The translations under genes and the position numbers were made by a program. From Selenomonadaceae bacterium (lineage in GTDB: Bacteria; Bacillota; Negativicutes; Selenomonadales; Selenomonadaceae), in assembly GCA_030523645.1 (NCBI GenBank), contig JAUNIB010000005.1:50860-114859 (forward strand): a DNA stretch of 64,000 bases, written 5' to 3'. The notes under the pieces are model-generated. The model made no database searches and was not told the origin of the DNA. It saw nothing but the letters and a program-made list of their open reading frames with translations. Shown here piece by piece: positions 7,521-15,730 of this stretch (within the stretch, counting starts at the first letter, position 1; the number at the start of each line of letters is the position of its first letter).

Positions 7521-9605
7521 ATGGGACAAGCAATAATTGACAGTATGGGAATCACATCATTTCAGCAGGATATTCCTCAGATACTGAAGGTGGCAAAAAT
7601 CGGTCTGTGGAAGCTCCTGCTGGGTGACGGTATACCCAAATTATATATCGATGATCGGATAGCTAAGCTGCTGTCTGTACCGGCCAATTTGTCTCCGGAA
7701 GATATATATGAAAAGTTCAAGAAGGGTATCGCCCCGCAGGATTGGGCGAAGTTCTTACTTTATAAGAAGGACTTGCTGGATGGAAAACCGGCGGAACTGG
7801 AATATAGACATGGCACACCTTCAGGCGAGGTAATGGCTGTCAGATGCGGCGGCGTGATAGATACGGACTATAAAGGCCCGGGAAATCTTATATGCGGATA
7901 CCTCCAGGATGTAACACCGGTCAAGCGGGTTTTGCATGAGACGCAGCAGCAGCTCGAAGAGGAACATAGAAAACTTCAGGACGCTCAGCTCGTATCCAGT
8001 GTATTAACCCATGAATTTGCCAATGTCTATCTGGTCAATACCTACAATAAGACGATAGAGGTCAGGAAACAGGATGGCTTCGAAGTCGAAAATGTGGAGA
8101 ACGGTGACTATCTGAGGCTGGGCTATGATGATGCCTGGGCATACTATATAGAATCATGCGTTCATCCGGATGACAGGGAAGCCTTGTTCCGAGCCGGGCA
8201 GCTGGAAAATATCATCAAGGAGCTTGAAACAAAAGACGAGTACACCTACAACTACAGATCAATTCAGCACGGCCTTCGTCATTTTCAGAGCGTCTACCAT
8301 AGGTTGGACGAGGATAGAATAATTGTAGGCTTTAGAAATGTTGATGCTATCGTTATGCAGGAGCAGCGGCAGCGTCAGATAATCGAAGATGCTCTGCTGC
8401 AGGCGGAAAGTGCCAACAAGGCAAAGACTGCCTTCCTGAACAGCATGAGTCATGACATCCGGACGCCGCTGAATGCTATTATGGGCTTTACGCGGATGGC
8501 GGCCGTAAATCTTGATGACAGGGAAAAGATAACCCGATGCCTCGATAAGATTGAGATTTCGTCAGAGCATCTGCTGGCTCTTATAAATGATGTTCTTGAA
8601 ATGAGCCGAATCGAGTCGGGAAAGGTTCAAATCGAACTCGGTACAGTCAGCCTGCGAAAAATAATAAACGGACTACAATGTATGTTTGAAGAGCAGGCAG
8701 GGAAAAAGAAGCAGATACTGATATTCGATACTGATAATCTTGAGGACAGCAGCGTTCTGGCGGACGAATTAAGGCTGAATCAGGTGCTGTTTAACTGTGT
8801 AAGCAATGCGATAAAGTATACTCCGGAAGGAGGCACGATAACAGTAAAGGTTTCACAGTCAGCCGGGAGCAGGGCAGGATACGGATTGTATACCTTTACC
8901 GTCCGCGATACGGGAATAGGGATGAGTCCCGAATTCATGAAGTCTATATTCAAGGCTTTTTCCAGAGAGCAGGCATCTACTGTCAACAGCGTGCAGGGAA
9001 CCGGACTAGGGATGGCTATCGCGAAGAACCTTGTTAATTTGATGGACGGAACGATTACCGTTTCCAGCGAAAAGAACAAGGGAAGCGAATTTGTCGTATC
9101 TCTGGAGCTGGAGATAAATGACTATAAGAAAAACGAGCTGGATGTCTCACCGGAATCTATTACAAAGATGATTGAATGTGATATGAACCCGGATGTAAAG
9201 TCACCGTTAGAGGGTCTGTCCATTTTACTGGTTGAGGACAACGAACTTAACCGGGAGATTGCAGAGGTATTGCTGTCGAGTCTTGGGGCAAAAGTCGAAC
9301 TGGCAGAGGACGGAGACGTAGCTGTCGAAAGGATAAAGCAGGAGCCGACCTGCGTATACGATGTGATACTTATGGACATCCAGATGCCCAAACTGAATGG
9401 GTACGAAGCAACTGCAGCCATAAGGAAACTCACGGATCCTCAAAAGGCGGGTGTGCCAATCATTGCGATGTCGGCGAATGCTTTCCTGGAGGATAAAAAG
9501 GCGGCTTTGGCGGCAGGGATGAATGACCATGTAGCAAAGCCGATAGATGTGAAGGCGCTTGTTGCGGCAATACAGAACATCAGAAAAGGAAGGAATAATA
9601 GCTGA
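7521..9605 (+). CDS. Soluble hybrid sensor histidine kinase with receiver domain
   Basis: 694 aa with no membrane segment, so the sensor is cytoplasmic. Residues 1-285 contain two or more PAS-like folds. HisKA follows, with SMSHDIRTPLNAIMGF (phospho-His311). The HATPase domain has the N box (FNCVSNAIKYTPEGG), DTGIGMS and GTGLGMAIAK. A C-terminal receiver domain has VEDNELNRE and LMDIQMPKLNGYEA (phospho-Asp619), then SANAF and AKPID. There is no HPt domain or output domain, so a separate phosphotransfer protein must exist elsewhere. The start is supported by GAGG 8 nt upstream. It sits between the origin and parAB, with two iterons in its upstream region. Confidence 0.93.
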   Translation: MGQAIIDSMGITSFQQDIPQILKVAKIGLWKLLLGDGIPKLYIDDRIAKLLSVPANLSPEDIYEKFKKGIAPQDWAKFLLYKKDLLDGKPAELEYRHGTPSGEVMAVRCGGVIDTDYKGPGNLICGYLQDVTPVKRVLHETQQQLEEEHRKLQDAQLVSSVLTHEFANVYLVNTYNKTIEVRKQDGFEVENVENGDYLRLGYDDAWAYYIESCVHPDDREALFRAGQLENIIKELETKDEYTYNYRSIQHGLRHFQSVYHRLDEDRIIVGFRNVDAIVMQEQRQRQIIEDALLQAESANKAKTAFLNSMSHDIRTPLNAIMGFTRMAAVNLDDREKITRCLDKIEISSEHLLALINDVLEMSRIESGKVQIELGTVSLRKIINGLQCMFEEQAGKKKQILIFDTDNLEDSSVLADELRLNQVLFNCVSNAIKYTPEGGTITVKVSQSAGSRAGYGLYTFTVRDTGIGMSPEFMKSIFKAFSREQASTVNSVQGTGLGMAIAKNLVNLMDGTITVSSEKNKGSEFVVSLELEINDYKKNELDVSPESITKMIECDMNPDVKSPLEGLSILLVEDNELNREIAEVLLSSLGAKVELAEDGDVAVERIKQEPTCVYDVILMDIQMPKLNGYEATAAIRKLTDPQKAGVPIIAMSANAFLEDKKAALAAGMNDHVAKPIDVKALVAAIQNIRKGRNNS

Positions 9606-9624
9606 GTTCAAATGGCTGGGCCGG

Positions 9625-9652
9625 AAGATTCGTCTATTAATAGACGAATCTT
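9625..9652. promoter_or_regulatory. Dispersed palindrome, copy 3, beside parB (candidate parS)
   Basis: Perfect palindrome containing TTCGTCTATTAATAGACGAA and extended by four matching bases on each side to 28 bp. It lies 20 bp after the histidine kinase stop and 140 bp from the end of parB. It is the best-conserved copy. Confidence 0.75.
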
Positions 9653-9660
9653 AATCGGGT

Positions 9661-9712
9661 TAAAGACCTTCCCTTATGGGGAAGGTGGCTCGCGAAGCGA
9701 GACGGATGAGGT
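9661..9712. repeat. Intergenic palindromic repeat element (REP-like)
   Basis: CCTTCCCTTATGGGGAAGG hairpin followed by GGCTCGCGAAGCGAGACGG and ATGAGG. Related copies are at 57086-57127, 57227-57275 (inverse) and twice at 63464-63612. They share the pattern hairpin, GGTGnC-CGCGAAGCG-GnCGGA, GAGG. Confidence 0.7.
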
Positions 9713-9744
9713 CGTTGTAAGATTACATTCACATCACCGACATT

Positions 9745-9792
9745 AAAAAGGGACTGCTAAAAATGAGTACTCATTTTTAGCAGTCCCTTTTT
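9745..9792. terminator. Bidirectional terminator between the histidine kinase and parB
   Basis: A perfect 48-bp palindrome: arms of A5 GGGACTGCTAAAAATGAGT and its complement ending in T5. It abuts the parB stop codon and can end transcription from both sides. Confidence 0.9.
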
Positions 9793-10778
9793 CAGTCTTC
9801 GTCCGGGGAAAGGATAAATGTTTTTTCTTCTCCGGACTGAAGCTTTATCTTTACTTGCAGTTTAATAGGAGATTGGGAGATAACCTTGGTAATCTTCATG
9901 GGGAAAGAACAGCCGACATTAAGACCGTCGGTAAGGAAGACCTTCTTCGATATGTATTTTTCCTTTATCTCAGGCGGCTTCATCGATACCCAGTCATCTT
10001 TGAGAAGCTCACGCTGTACGTCAGGGGAGAGAGAAGAGATGACGCGGGCTTTGGTGGTAGCCAGCCGAAGACCGTATTCTTTCTGGAACTCAGGAATCAG
10101 CTTCTTGGCAATCTGAGTGTAGATACCGGCCTGGCTGCGGGAGATACCAAAGGTGTTGGCGACACGCTGGAGAACATCACCGTCACCGTAGTAGGAGTGA
10201 GATTTTTCCAGCTTGACCATTTCAAGTACCGACTTGAGCTGAAGCTGGGGAGCTTCCTTTGCGCGGCCGAGACCGTTGTTTAATATGCAGATACGGCGGG
10301 CATCTGCTTCAGCGATTGCTCCGTATGCATAAACCTTAGCCGGTATGGAGGAATAAAAAGCGGATTTTATCCCGTCACCTTCGGCAACGGCTTTCTCTAA
10401 GAGCCGTTTGTAAGCGCGGAAGCGTGTGTGGCCTCCGAGGATTATATATCTGCCGTTTGGTCTTGCCCAGACAACGATAGGACACCACAGGCCGTCCTTC
10501 TCGATGCTGGCGACAAGCTCCTCGAACCGGTTGTCCTCAAGGGGAGGGAAGAAGTTCCACTCTTCGGGAGCGGGGTCAAGCATATCCAGCTTGATGACAG
10601 CATCGGTGCAGTTCTTATAAATCTTTCGGTAGTTTTCGTCAGCCTTTATAGCCTCCTGCCGGGCATTCTCCCGGGAAAGAATACCGCTGGCTCCGATTTC
10701 CGGAGCGGCCTTGGCATCAATGTTAAAGTCGATAGCGCCAAGACCGAGAAGGCTTTTGCCTTTAATTTTTTCAGCCAA
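9792..10778 (-). CDS. parB: ParB-family partition protein
   Basis: 328 aa. Residues about 70-165 form the ParB N-terminal domain, with GGHTRFRA at 115-122 matching the box II motif (GxxRxxA) that contacts CTP in ParB clamps. A helix-turn-helix lies at about 203-225 (LQRVANTFGISRSQAGIYTQ). The C-terminal 60 residues should mediate dimerisation. ParB loads at parS and works with ParA to segregate the replicon. The start is TTG with GAGGTGG upstream, overlapping the parA end by 8 nt, so translation is coupled. No canonical chromosomal parS (TGTTTCACGTGAAACA) was seen; the dispersed palindrome is a candidate site. Confidence 0.92.
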   Translation of the reverse strand: MAEKIKGKSLLGLGAIDFNIDAKAAPEIGASGILSRENARQEAIKADENYRKIYKNCTDAVIKLDMLDPAPEEWNFFPPLEDNRFEELVASIEKDGLWCPIVVWARPNGRYIILGGHTRFRAYKRLLEKAVAEGDGIKSAFYSSIPAKVYAYGAIAEADARRICILNNGLGRAKEAPQLQLKSVLEMVKLEKSHSYYGDGDVLQRVANTFGISRSQAGIYTQIAKKLIPEFQKEYGLRLATTKARVISSLSPDVQRELLKDDWVSMKPPEIKEKYISKKVFLTDGLNVGCSFPMKITKVISQSPIKLQVKIKLQSGEEKTFILSPDED

Positions 10779-11751
10779 GTCTTGTCACCACCTCTTTAGC
10801 AAGGTTCATGTACTCAAGGGAGATTTTATCTTTGGGACGGCGTACCGTGAGCAGCTCGGAGCGAAGCTCTGACTGGCGGGCAACCTGACCGCGGGATATC
10901 TGAGTCTTGAAAATCATTTCGGGAGGGAGCGTGTCGGTGACACCCTCATAGGCCAAATCGGTGGACTGGGTACCCCGCTCAACGATATTGAAGAAGACGC
11001 CGAGAAGGGTCAGCTCCGGAGAAGCAATCTGGATTTTTTTCACAAAGCGGATCATGCGGATAATCGCCTTGATGGAGCTTTTGTCGAGAGTAGTAGGAAC
11101 GAGTACGCAGTCTGCGGCAAGAAAAACAGAGCTGGTATCTTCATTAAGGTCAGGATGGGTATCGACAATGATGTAGTCATACTTATCCAAATCCTTAACA
11201 GCCTGAATAATGCGCTTCAATATATTGATGCCGTAGTCGTTCTTGTAGCTGCGGATTTCCTTGCAGGCATTGATTAGTCCGTCATCACCGGCGATAATGT
11301 CAAGATTGTCAACAGAAGTGCTGAGGATGAAGTCCTCGATGGAGCCGGGCTCATCCTTGGTATATTCAAAAACTGCGTCGGTAAGGGTGATGTGATGGGG
11401 GAGACTGGAGCCGGTCATCCGGGCCTGATAGTTGTACTCCGGGTCATACTGGAGCAGCTCGGAGAGACTGCCCTGATGGTCGAAGTCGATGAGAAGAACC
11501 TTGTTGCCGAGCTTTGTCAGGCTATGGCCGAGGCAGCCTGCGGCAGTAGTTTTGCCGATGCCTCCCTTGTCACTGGCAATTACAATGGCTTTGGCAGTAG
11601 GTTTTCTGAGCTTGGCAACCATTTTTATACCCTCCTCAATAATAGAAGTCTGGGTTCTACCTGATGCGGTGGCGAGTTCATCCAGCCTTTCCTTGGCCTC
11701 CTTAGAGACCCGGCTGGGGATGCGTCCGATGTCTTCCGATTTTTTTGCCAT
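10771..11751 (-). CDS. parA: ParA-family ATPase with N-terminal ribbon-helix-helix domain
   Basis: 326 aa from the ATG at 11751, which has GGGAGGAC 5 nt upstream; the longer reading frame to 11808 would run through the operator and has no better signal. Residues about 8-48 (RIPSRVSKEAKERLDELATA, then SIIEEGIKM) look like a ribbon-helix-helix DNA-binding domain. The deviant Walker A KGGIGKTT is at 62-69, then LLIDFDHQGSL and YIIVDTHPDL. It moves ParB-bound DNA by ATP-driven binding to the nucleoid. The N-terminal domain suggests autoregulation at the upstream operator. First gene of the parAB operon. Confidence 0.93.
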   Translation of the reverse strand: MAKKSEDIGRIPSRVSKEAKERLDELATASGRTQTSIIEEGIKMVAKLRKPTAKAIVIASDKGGIGKTTAAGCLGHSLTKLGNKVLLIDFDHQGSLSELLQYDPEYNYQARMTGSSLPHHITLTDAVFEYTKDEPGSIEDFILSTSVDNLDIIAGDDGLINACKEIRSYKNDYGINILKRIIQAVKDLDKYDYIIVDTHPDLNEDTSSVFLAADCVLVPTTLDKSSIKAIIRMIRFVKKIQIASPELTLLGVFFNIVERGTQSTDLAYEGVTDTLPPEMIFKTQISRGQVARQSELRSELLTVRRPKDKISLEYMNLAKEVVTRLG

Positions 11752-11766
11752 ATATTGTCCTCCCTG

Positions 11767-11800
11767 TGACGCAAAATTTGACGTCAATTCTTGCGTCAAA
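11767..11800. promoter_or_regulatory. Probable parA operator
   Basis: A central palindrome TTGACGTCAA is flanked symmetrically by TGACGCAA on the left and TTGCGTCA on the right, so the 34-bp block as a whole is nearly palindromic. It ends 16 bp before the parA start codon and overlaps the ribosome-binding and probable promoter region. It suits co-operative binding by the ParA ribbon-helix-helix domain. Confidence 0.75.
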
Positions 11801-11996
11801 TATATCATTGCACGAACATAATGTCAATAGAAATCCCATAATGACGGGGATTTTAAGGATAATTGTTTTATGAAATTTCCCGTTGAAAAGTGGGATTTTT
11901 CGCTGAAAAACTGAAATAGCGAACGGATAAATGTCTGTACCGGCTCATAAAAGTCTGATAAAATATAGAAAAATGGGAATGAAAAGGAGCGATAAT

Positions 11997-12515
11997 ATGC
12001 GCCGCAAGGATAGAGAAATAAAGGATACAAGTAAAATAAAGGAAATATTGGAGGAGGCAAAGGTCTGCCGACTGGGCTTCTATGACGAAGAGGCGCAGGA
12101 GGTCTACATCGTGCCGCTTAATTACGGCTGGAGCTGGCAGGAGTCCGGCGAGGAGCTGTCCGGGAGCGGAGAGACGCAGGGGACACTGCGTCTGTATTTT
12201 CACGGGGCGAAGGAAGGCCGGAAGCTGGAGCTGATAGCAAAGGCCAAGGGGACTAAGGGTATCGGCTTCGAGATAGAGACAGGCTTTGAGCTTCATCCCA
12301 GCGATATGGCCTGCAGCCACAGTGCGGCGTTCAAGTCTATTATCGGTACAGGAGCGGTGAATGTCGTGACGGACATTGAAGAAAAGATTGTCGCTCTTAC
12401 GAGCATCATGCAGCACTATACCGGACGGCATTGGGATTTCACCGATGAGCAGGCAGCCTCCGTGGCTGTATTCTGCCTCACCGCTGCGAAGCTCTCCTGC
12501 AAGGAGCATAAATAA
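11997..12515 (+). CDS. Pyridoxamine 5'-phosphate oxidase-family (NimA-like) flavoprotein
   Basis: 172 aa from the ATG at 11997, chosen because AAGGAG lies 6 nt upstream and the protein then opens MRRKDREIKD, as NimA-like proteins do. The split barrel begins with VCRLGFYDEEAQEVYIVPLN. FELHPSDMACSHSAAFKSIIGTG in the middle is typical of this family, and the C-terminal Trp-rich HYTGRHWDF segment is too. These proteins bind FMN or haem; some reduce 5-nitroimidazoles, but the substrate here is unknown. It forms a two-gene unit with the MBL-fold gene 11 nt downstream. Confidence 0.85.
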   Translation: MRRKDREIKDTSKIKEILEEAKVCRLGFYDEEAQEVYIVPLNYGWSWQESGEELSGSGETQGTLRLYFHGAKEGRKLELIAKAKGTKGIGFEIETGFELHPSDMACSHSAAFKSIIGTGAVNVVTDIEEKIVALTSIMQHYTGRHWDFTDEQAASVAVFCLTAAKLSCKEHK

Positions 12516-12526
12516 GGAAGAAGAAA

Positions 12527-13327
12527 ATGAAACTGACAATGCTTGGCACAGGCAGTGCGCTGGCTACAGAGTGCTACAATACCTGTTTCCTGCTGGATGA
12601 TGACGGGAAATATTTCATGGTTGACGGCGGCGGCGGGAATACGATTCTGCGCCAGCTAAAGGCTGTCGGCCGTAACTGGACAGATGTGAAAGACATATTT
12701 GTTACTCATAAGCATACGGATCACATAATGGGGATAATCTGGATGATACGGATTTTTTCCCAGTTCATTGACGAGGGGATGTATGACGGAGAGGCAAATA
12801 TATACGCTCACGATGAGGTCATATCCATTCTCCGTGACACAGCGAAAAGGCTGCTGAGGGAGAAGGATATAAGATTCATTGATAGTCGTGTGCATCTGAT
12901 AGAGGTGCATGACGGTGAAACAAGGAAGATTGCCGGGCATGAGGTGACTTTCTTCGACATTCATTCCACTAAGGCGAAGCAGTTTGGCTTCACGATGGAC
13001 ATCGGGTCGGGAAGGAAGCTCACCTGCTGCGGGGATGAGCCCTTTGCAGACTGCGAGAGAGAATACGCTGCAGGGAGCGACTGGCTGATGCATGAAGCCT
13101 TTTGTCTCCACTCTCAGGCAGATATTTTTAAGCCCTATGAGAAGCATCATTCTGCCGTGAAGGATGCCGCAGAGACAGCGGAAATGCTGCAGGTGAAAAA
13201 TCTTCTCCTGTATCATACGGAGGACCGCAACCTGAAAGGCCGCAGAGAACTGTATACGGCCGAGGCAAAAGAGTATTTCGGGGGCAATGTATATGTTCCC
13301 AATGATTTGGAATCATTTGAGCTTTGA
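12527..13327 (+). CDS. MBL-fold metallohydrolase (RNase Z-like)
   Basis: 266 aa. LGTGSALATECYNTCFLL and the metal motif THKHTDHIMG (HxHxDH) define a metallo-beta-lactamase fold close to the RNase Z/ElaC branch. Further metal ligands fit in CCGDEPF and the H of LYHTEDRN. It lacks an obvious exosite arm, so true tRNA 3'-processing is uncertain and the substrate could be a phosphodiester metabolite. AAGGAAGAAG precedes the ATG. It is probably co-transcribed with the PNPOx-like gene. Confidence 0.85.
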   Translation: MKLTMLGTGSALATECYNTCFLLDDDGKYFMVDGGGGNTILRQLKAVGRNWTDVKDIFVTHKHTDHIMGIIWMIRIFSQFIDEGMYDGEANIYAHDEVISILRDTAKRLLREKDIRFIDSRVHLIEVHDGETRKIAGHEVTFFDIHSTKAKQFGFTMDIGSGRKLTCCGDEPFADCEREYAAGSDWLMHEAFCLHSQADIFKPYEKHHSAVKDAAETAEMLQVKNLLLYHTEDRNLKGRRELYTAEAKEYFGGNVYVPNDLESFEL

Positions 13328-13387
13328 CGCTGAAGCCAAAAGGTGTTTGGGTATTTGACAGGTCGCAATAGAAAGGGAGTAGCAGCT

Positions 13388-13948
13388 ATGACAGCTCTTG
13401 CCTGCTTCGGAGATTCGCTGGTGTATGGTTTTCCTTTCTCCTCGGACTATAGCTGGACAGCGGTACTGGAGAAGAAGTATGGGATAAAAATCATCAATGA
13501 GGGAGTCTGCGGGGCCACAACCGATGATATTCTGGATAATATGCGTTACACGCCTCTGCCGGAAGGGGTAAAAAATGTACTTTTCTTTGGCGGGGCGAAT
13601 GATGTAATCCAGGGCTGCCCCGTGAAGGCGACGCTTGACACCATCGAGCGGGTAAAGCGGCTGGCGGCGGAGAAGGGCTGGAAGCTGTGTCTGGTACTGC
13701 CGCTTCTCAGCGGAGAGTACCTGGCGAATCAAAAAATACATACTTTGCGTGAAGAGCTGGGGAAGCAGAGCGGGGTGTTTATCCTTGACCTGCAGCCGGC
13801 TGTCGGAATCCGTGAAGATGAACTCCGCAAAGCGTATATAGACGGCTGGCATCCAAAGGCCGGAGTCTATGAGAAGATGGGAGAATATGCAGGCCCCATC
13901 CTTACAGAGTGGCTCGGTATGGACGCAGAAAAGAGCAGCGTCTCCTAA
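13388..13948 (+). CDS. SGNH/GDSL-type hydrolase
   Basis: 186 aa from the ATG at 13388, preferred because AAAGGGAG precedes it and the protein then opens MTALACFGDSLVYGFP. Block I Ser (FGDSLVYG), block III GGAND and block V DGWHP with catalytic Asp and His are all present, so an active esterase, lipase or acylhydrolase is expected. No signal peptide, so it acts in the cytoplasm. It resembles small lysophospholipase-like or arylesterase proteins. Follows the MBL gene by 60 nt on the same strand and ends in a terminator. Confidence 0.88.
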   Translation: MTALACFGDSLVYGFPFSSDYSWTAVLEKKYGIKIINEGVCGATTDDILDNMRYTPLPEGVKNVLFFGGANDVIQGCPVKATLDTIERVKRLAAEKGWKLCLVLPLLSGEYLANQKIHTLREELGKQSGVFILDLQPAVGIREDELRKAYIDGWHPKAGVYEKMGEYAGPILTEWLGMDAEKSSVS

Positions 13949-13969
13949 ATCGGAGGTGCTGCTCTTTTT
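13929..13969 (+). terminator. Terminator after the SGNH hydrolase gene
   Basis: Stem AAAGAGCAGC / GCTGCTCTTT, extended by GTCTCC / GGAGGT, then T5. The left arm overlaps the last codons of the gene. Confidence 0.85.
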
Positions 13970-13988
13970 GTCAGTCGGAATTGTGAAG

Positions 13989-14459
13989 TTAATTAAAAAG
14001 AATACTGGAGAAATATCGTACTATTCCGTCATTGCCCCAGCAGACCATACCGCAGGATTTTGACATTGCCTCTGCATCGATGGAATAAGCGGACATACAG
14101 GAATAGTTCTTCCAGGGGCCGCAGCTCATTACCAGCACATCGTCAAGCTGCAGCTGTTCCAGCAGCTTCTCCGTGAGTTCATTGTGAATCCGCTTGCCGC
14201 GGATGTATTCCTGATTGGTTTTCTCCTGTGGGACGAATTCGCTCTGCAGTACTAGACATTTCGCATACCGGAGCATTCTTTCGTGCATCTGGTCACTGGT
14301 ACCGCAGGCAGGAGGACAGACGGGCAGTCTGCCAAAGTTGCCGCAGAGATTTTCCTCGCAGTATTTGCGATATTCGGGAACATACACGAGGTCGGCTGTG
14401 CCGATAAGGGCTGCGTGGGCAAATCCGGCAGCCAGAGCCTCGGAAATCATGTCGTGCAT
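13989..14459 (-). CDS. DUF2284-family Cys-rich metal-binding protein
   Basis: 156 aa. Cysteines recur in motifs typical of this family: YCEENLCGNFGRLPVCPPACG at about 32-53, written here in two parts as YCEENLCGNFG and RLPVCPPACG, then MSCGPWKNYSC and KSCGMVCWG. They suggest an iron-sulfur or other metal site. The family has no assigned reaction that I know of. GTGAGG lies 9 nt before the ATG. Convergent with the SGNH gene and probably alone in its transcript. Confidence 0.8.
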   Translation of the reverse strand: MHDMISEALAAGFAHAALIGTADLVYVPEYRKYCEENLCGNFGRLPVCPPACGTSDQMHERMLRYAKCLVLQSEFVPQEKTNQEYIRGKRIHNELTEKLLEQLQLDDVLVMSCGPWKNYSCMSAYSIDAEAMSKSCGMVCWGNDGIVRYFSSILFN

Positions 14460-14527
14460 TGTATATACCTCACAGCAGTAATTTGGAAATACTGGGATTT
14501 CAACGCCGTCGATGCGTCAAAATCATA

Positions 14528-15616
14528 TTAGCGGGAATGACAGCCGGAGTCCTTTGCGGCAGGAGCGGTATGCGCCTGCCAGGAGATAATCTGCTTTACG
14601 ATAGAGGGGTAGACGAGCATGATGAAAAGCAGCCGTGTCATCTGATAAGCGGTCATCATGGCACTATCGGCCCCGACGGCCAAGGCGGTGACGCCCATCT
14701 CGGCAAGACCGCCGGGAGCGCAGCCAAGGAATGCGGTGGTGAGACCCATACCTGTGAGATGGCGCAGGCCCAAGGCCATCAGCATCGAACATGCCAGAAC
14801 GATAATAATTCCTTCAAAGATGCTCGACCAGTAACCGTTGTAGCTGCGGATTTTGGCCACATCGATGCCTGCACCGATGTAGGTGCCGACGCCAATCTGA
14901 GCAACACTGAGCCAGAATTTCGATGCCAGTGGGGCGGTCTCGCCGGTAACAATAAGGTACGCACCTGTAGCAAGAATGGGACCTATAAGCGAAGCTACAG
15001 GGATGCGAATCAGCTTGGCGCCGTACATACCGGCCACAGCCAGCGCCGCATACATGAATACCGATGACCAATCTGCCGGAGGGGGCAGAGCGGCGGCAGC
15101 GGCGGCCTGAGCATCGGCGTCAGCCAATACGTGAATAGTAAGAAAGGGAATGACGGCTACGGTAGACAGCATACGGACTGTCTGCAGGATTGTTACTGCC
15201 GTCAGGTCGGCAGCCGGCAGCTCATCAGCCAGCATGACCATCTGAGTCAGACCGCCGGGGACACAGCCCAGCAGACAGCTTGTCAGGTTGATATCCGATC
15301 GCTTCAGGAGCAGCCAGGCGCTGATGAGTCCGGCGCATACTGTCATTATTGCCGCAAGCAGCATCAAGGGCAGTGCCTGGACAATCAGTGCGGCAGTTTC
15401 TGCATTGAAAGCCCGGCCCATGGCGTAGCCCAAAAGCAGCTGTGACACATCCCGGAGCTGGACGGGCCAGACTACCCGCTTCTTCTGATAATACCCGGTC
15501 ATGGCCGTCACAGCCAACGGTCCCAGCAGCCAGGGCAGGGGGGCGTGTATAAGACTCAGCAGAAATCCGCCGACAGCGGAAAAACAAAAAGTTTTTACCA
15601 AGTGCATTAAATTCAT
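14528..15616 (-). CDS. AbrB-like (COG3180) polytopic membrane protein
   Basis: About 362 aa from ATG 15616; an in-frame TTG at 15649 would add 11 residues. About ten hydrophobic segments occur, in two repeated halves, each with a CxPGG motif (SCLLGCVPGGLTQM and TAFLGCAPGGLAEM), the internal duplication of the AbrB membrane family (sometimes annotated ammonia monooxygenase-like). Members are presumed transporters or regulators in the inner membrane; the substrate is unknown. The last residues are polar. Confidence 0.82.
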   Translation of the reverse strand: MNLMHLVKTFCFSAVGGFLLSLIHAPLPWLLGPLAVTAMTGYYQKKRVVWPVQLRDVSQLLLGYAMGRAFNAETAALIVQALPLMLLAAIMTVCAGLISAWLLLKRSDINLTSCLLGCVPGGLTQMVMLADELPAADLTAVTILQTVRMLSTVAVIPFLTIHVLADADAQAAAAAALPPPADWSSVFMYAALAVAGMYGAKLIRIPVASLIGPILATGAYLIVTGETAPLASKFWLSVAQIGVGTYIGAGIDVAKIRSYNGYWSSIFEGIIIVLACSMLMALGLRHLTGMGLTTAFLGCAPGGLAEMGVTALAVGADSAMMTAYQMTRLLFIMLVYPSIVKQIISWQAHTAPAAKDSGCHSR

Positions 15617-15730
15617 CTTCTTCAATAGGGGATGTTTTGATTTTAGCAAATTTGCGCCGGCAATAAAAGACTTGTTCCCGTCGGAAGACCTACGCAGTTT
15701 TCAAAAGACTTGTAAAATGCTGCGGCAGCC

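Noticed and set aside
9625..9652. Palindromes as terminators
   Set aside because: The GC-poor core has no loop and no T-run, and copies sit beside, within or far from gene ends.
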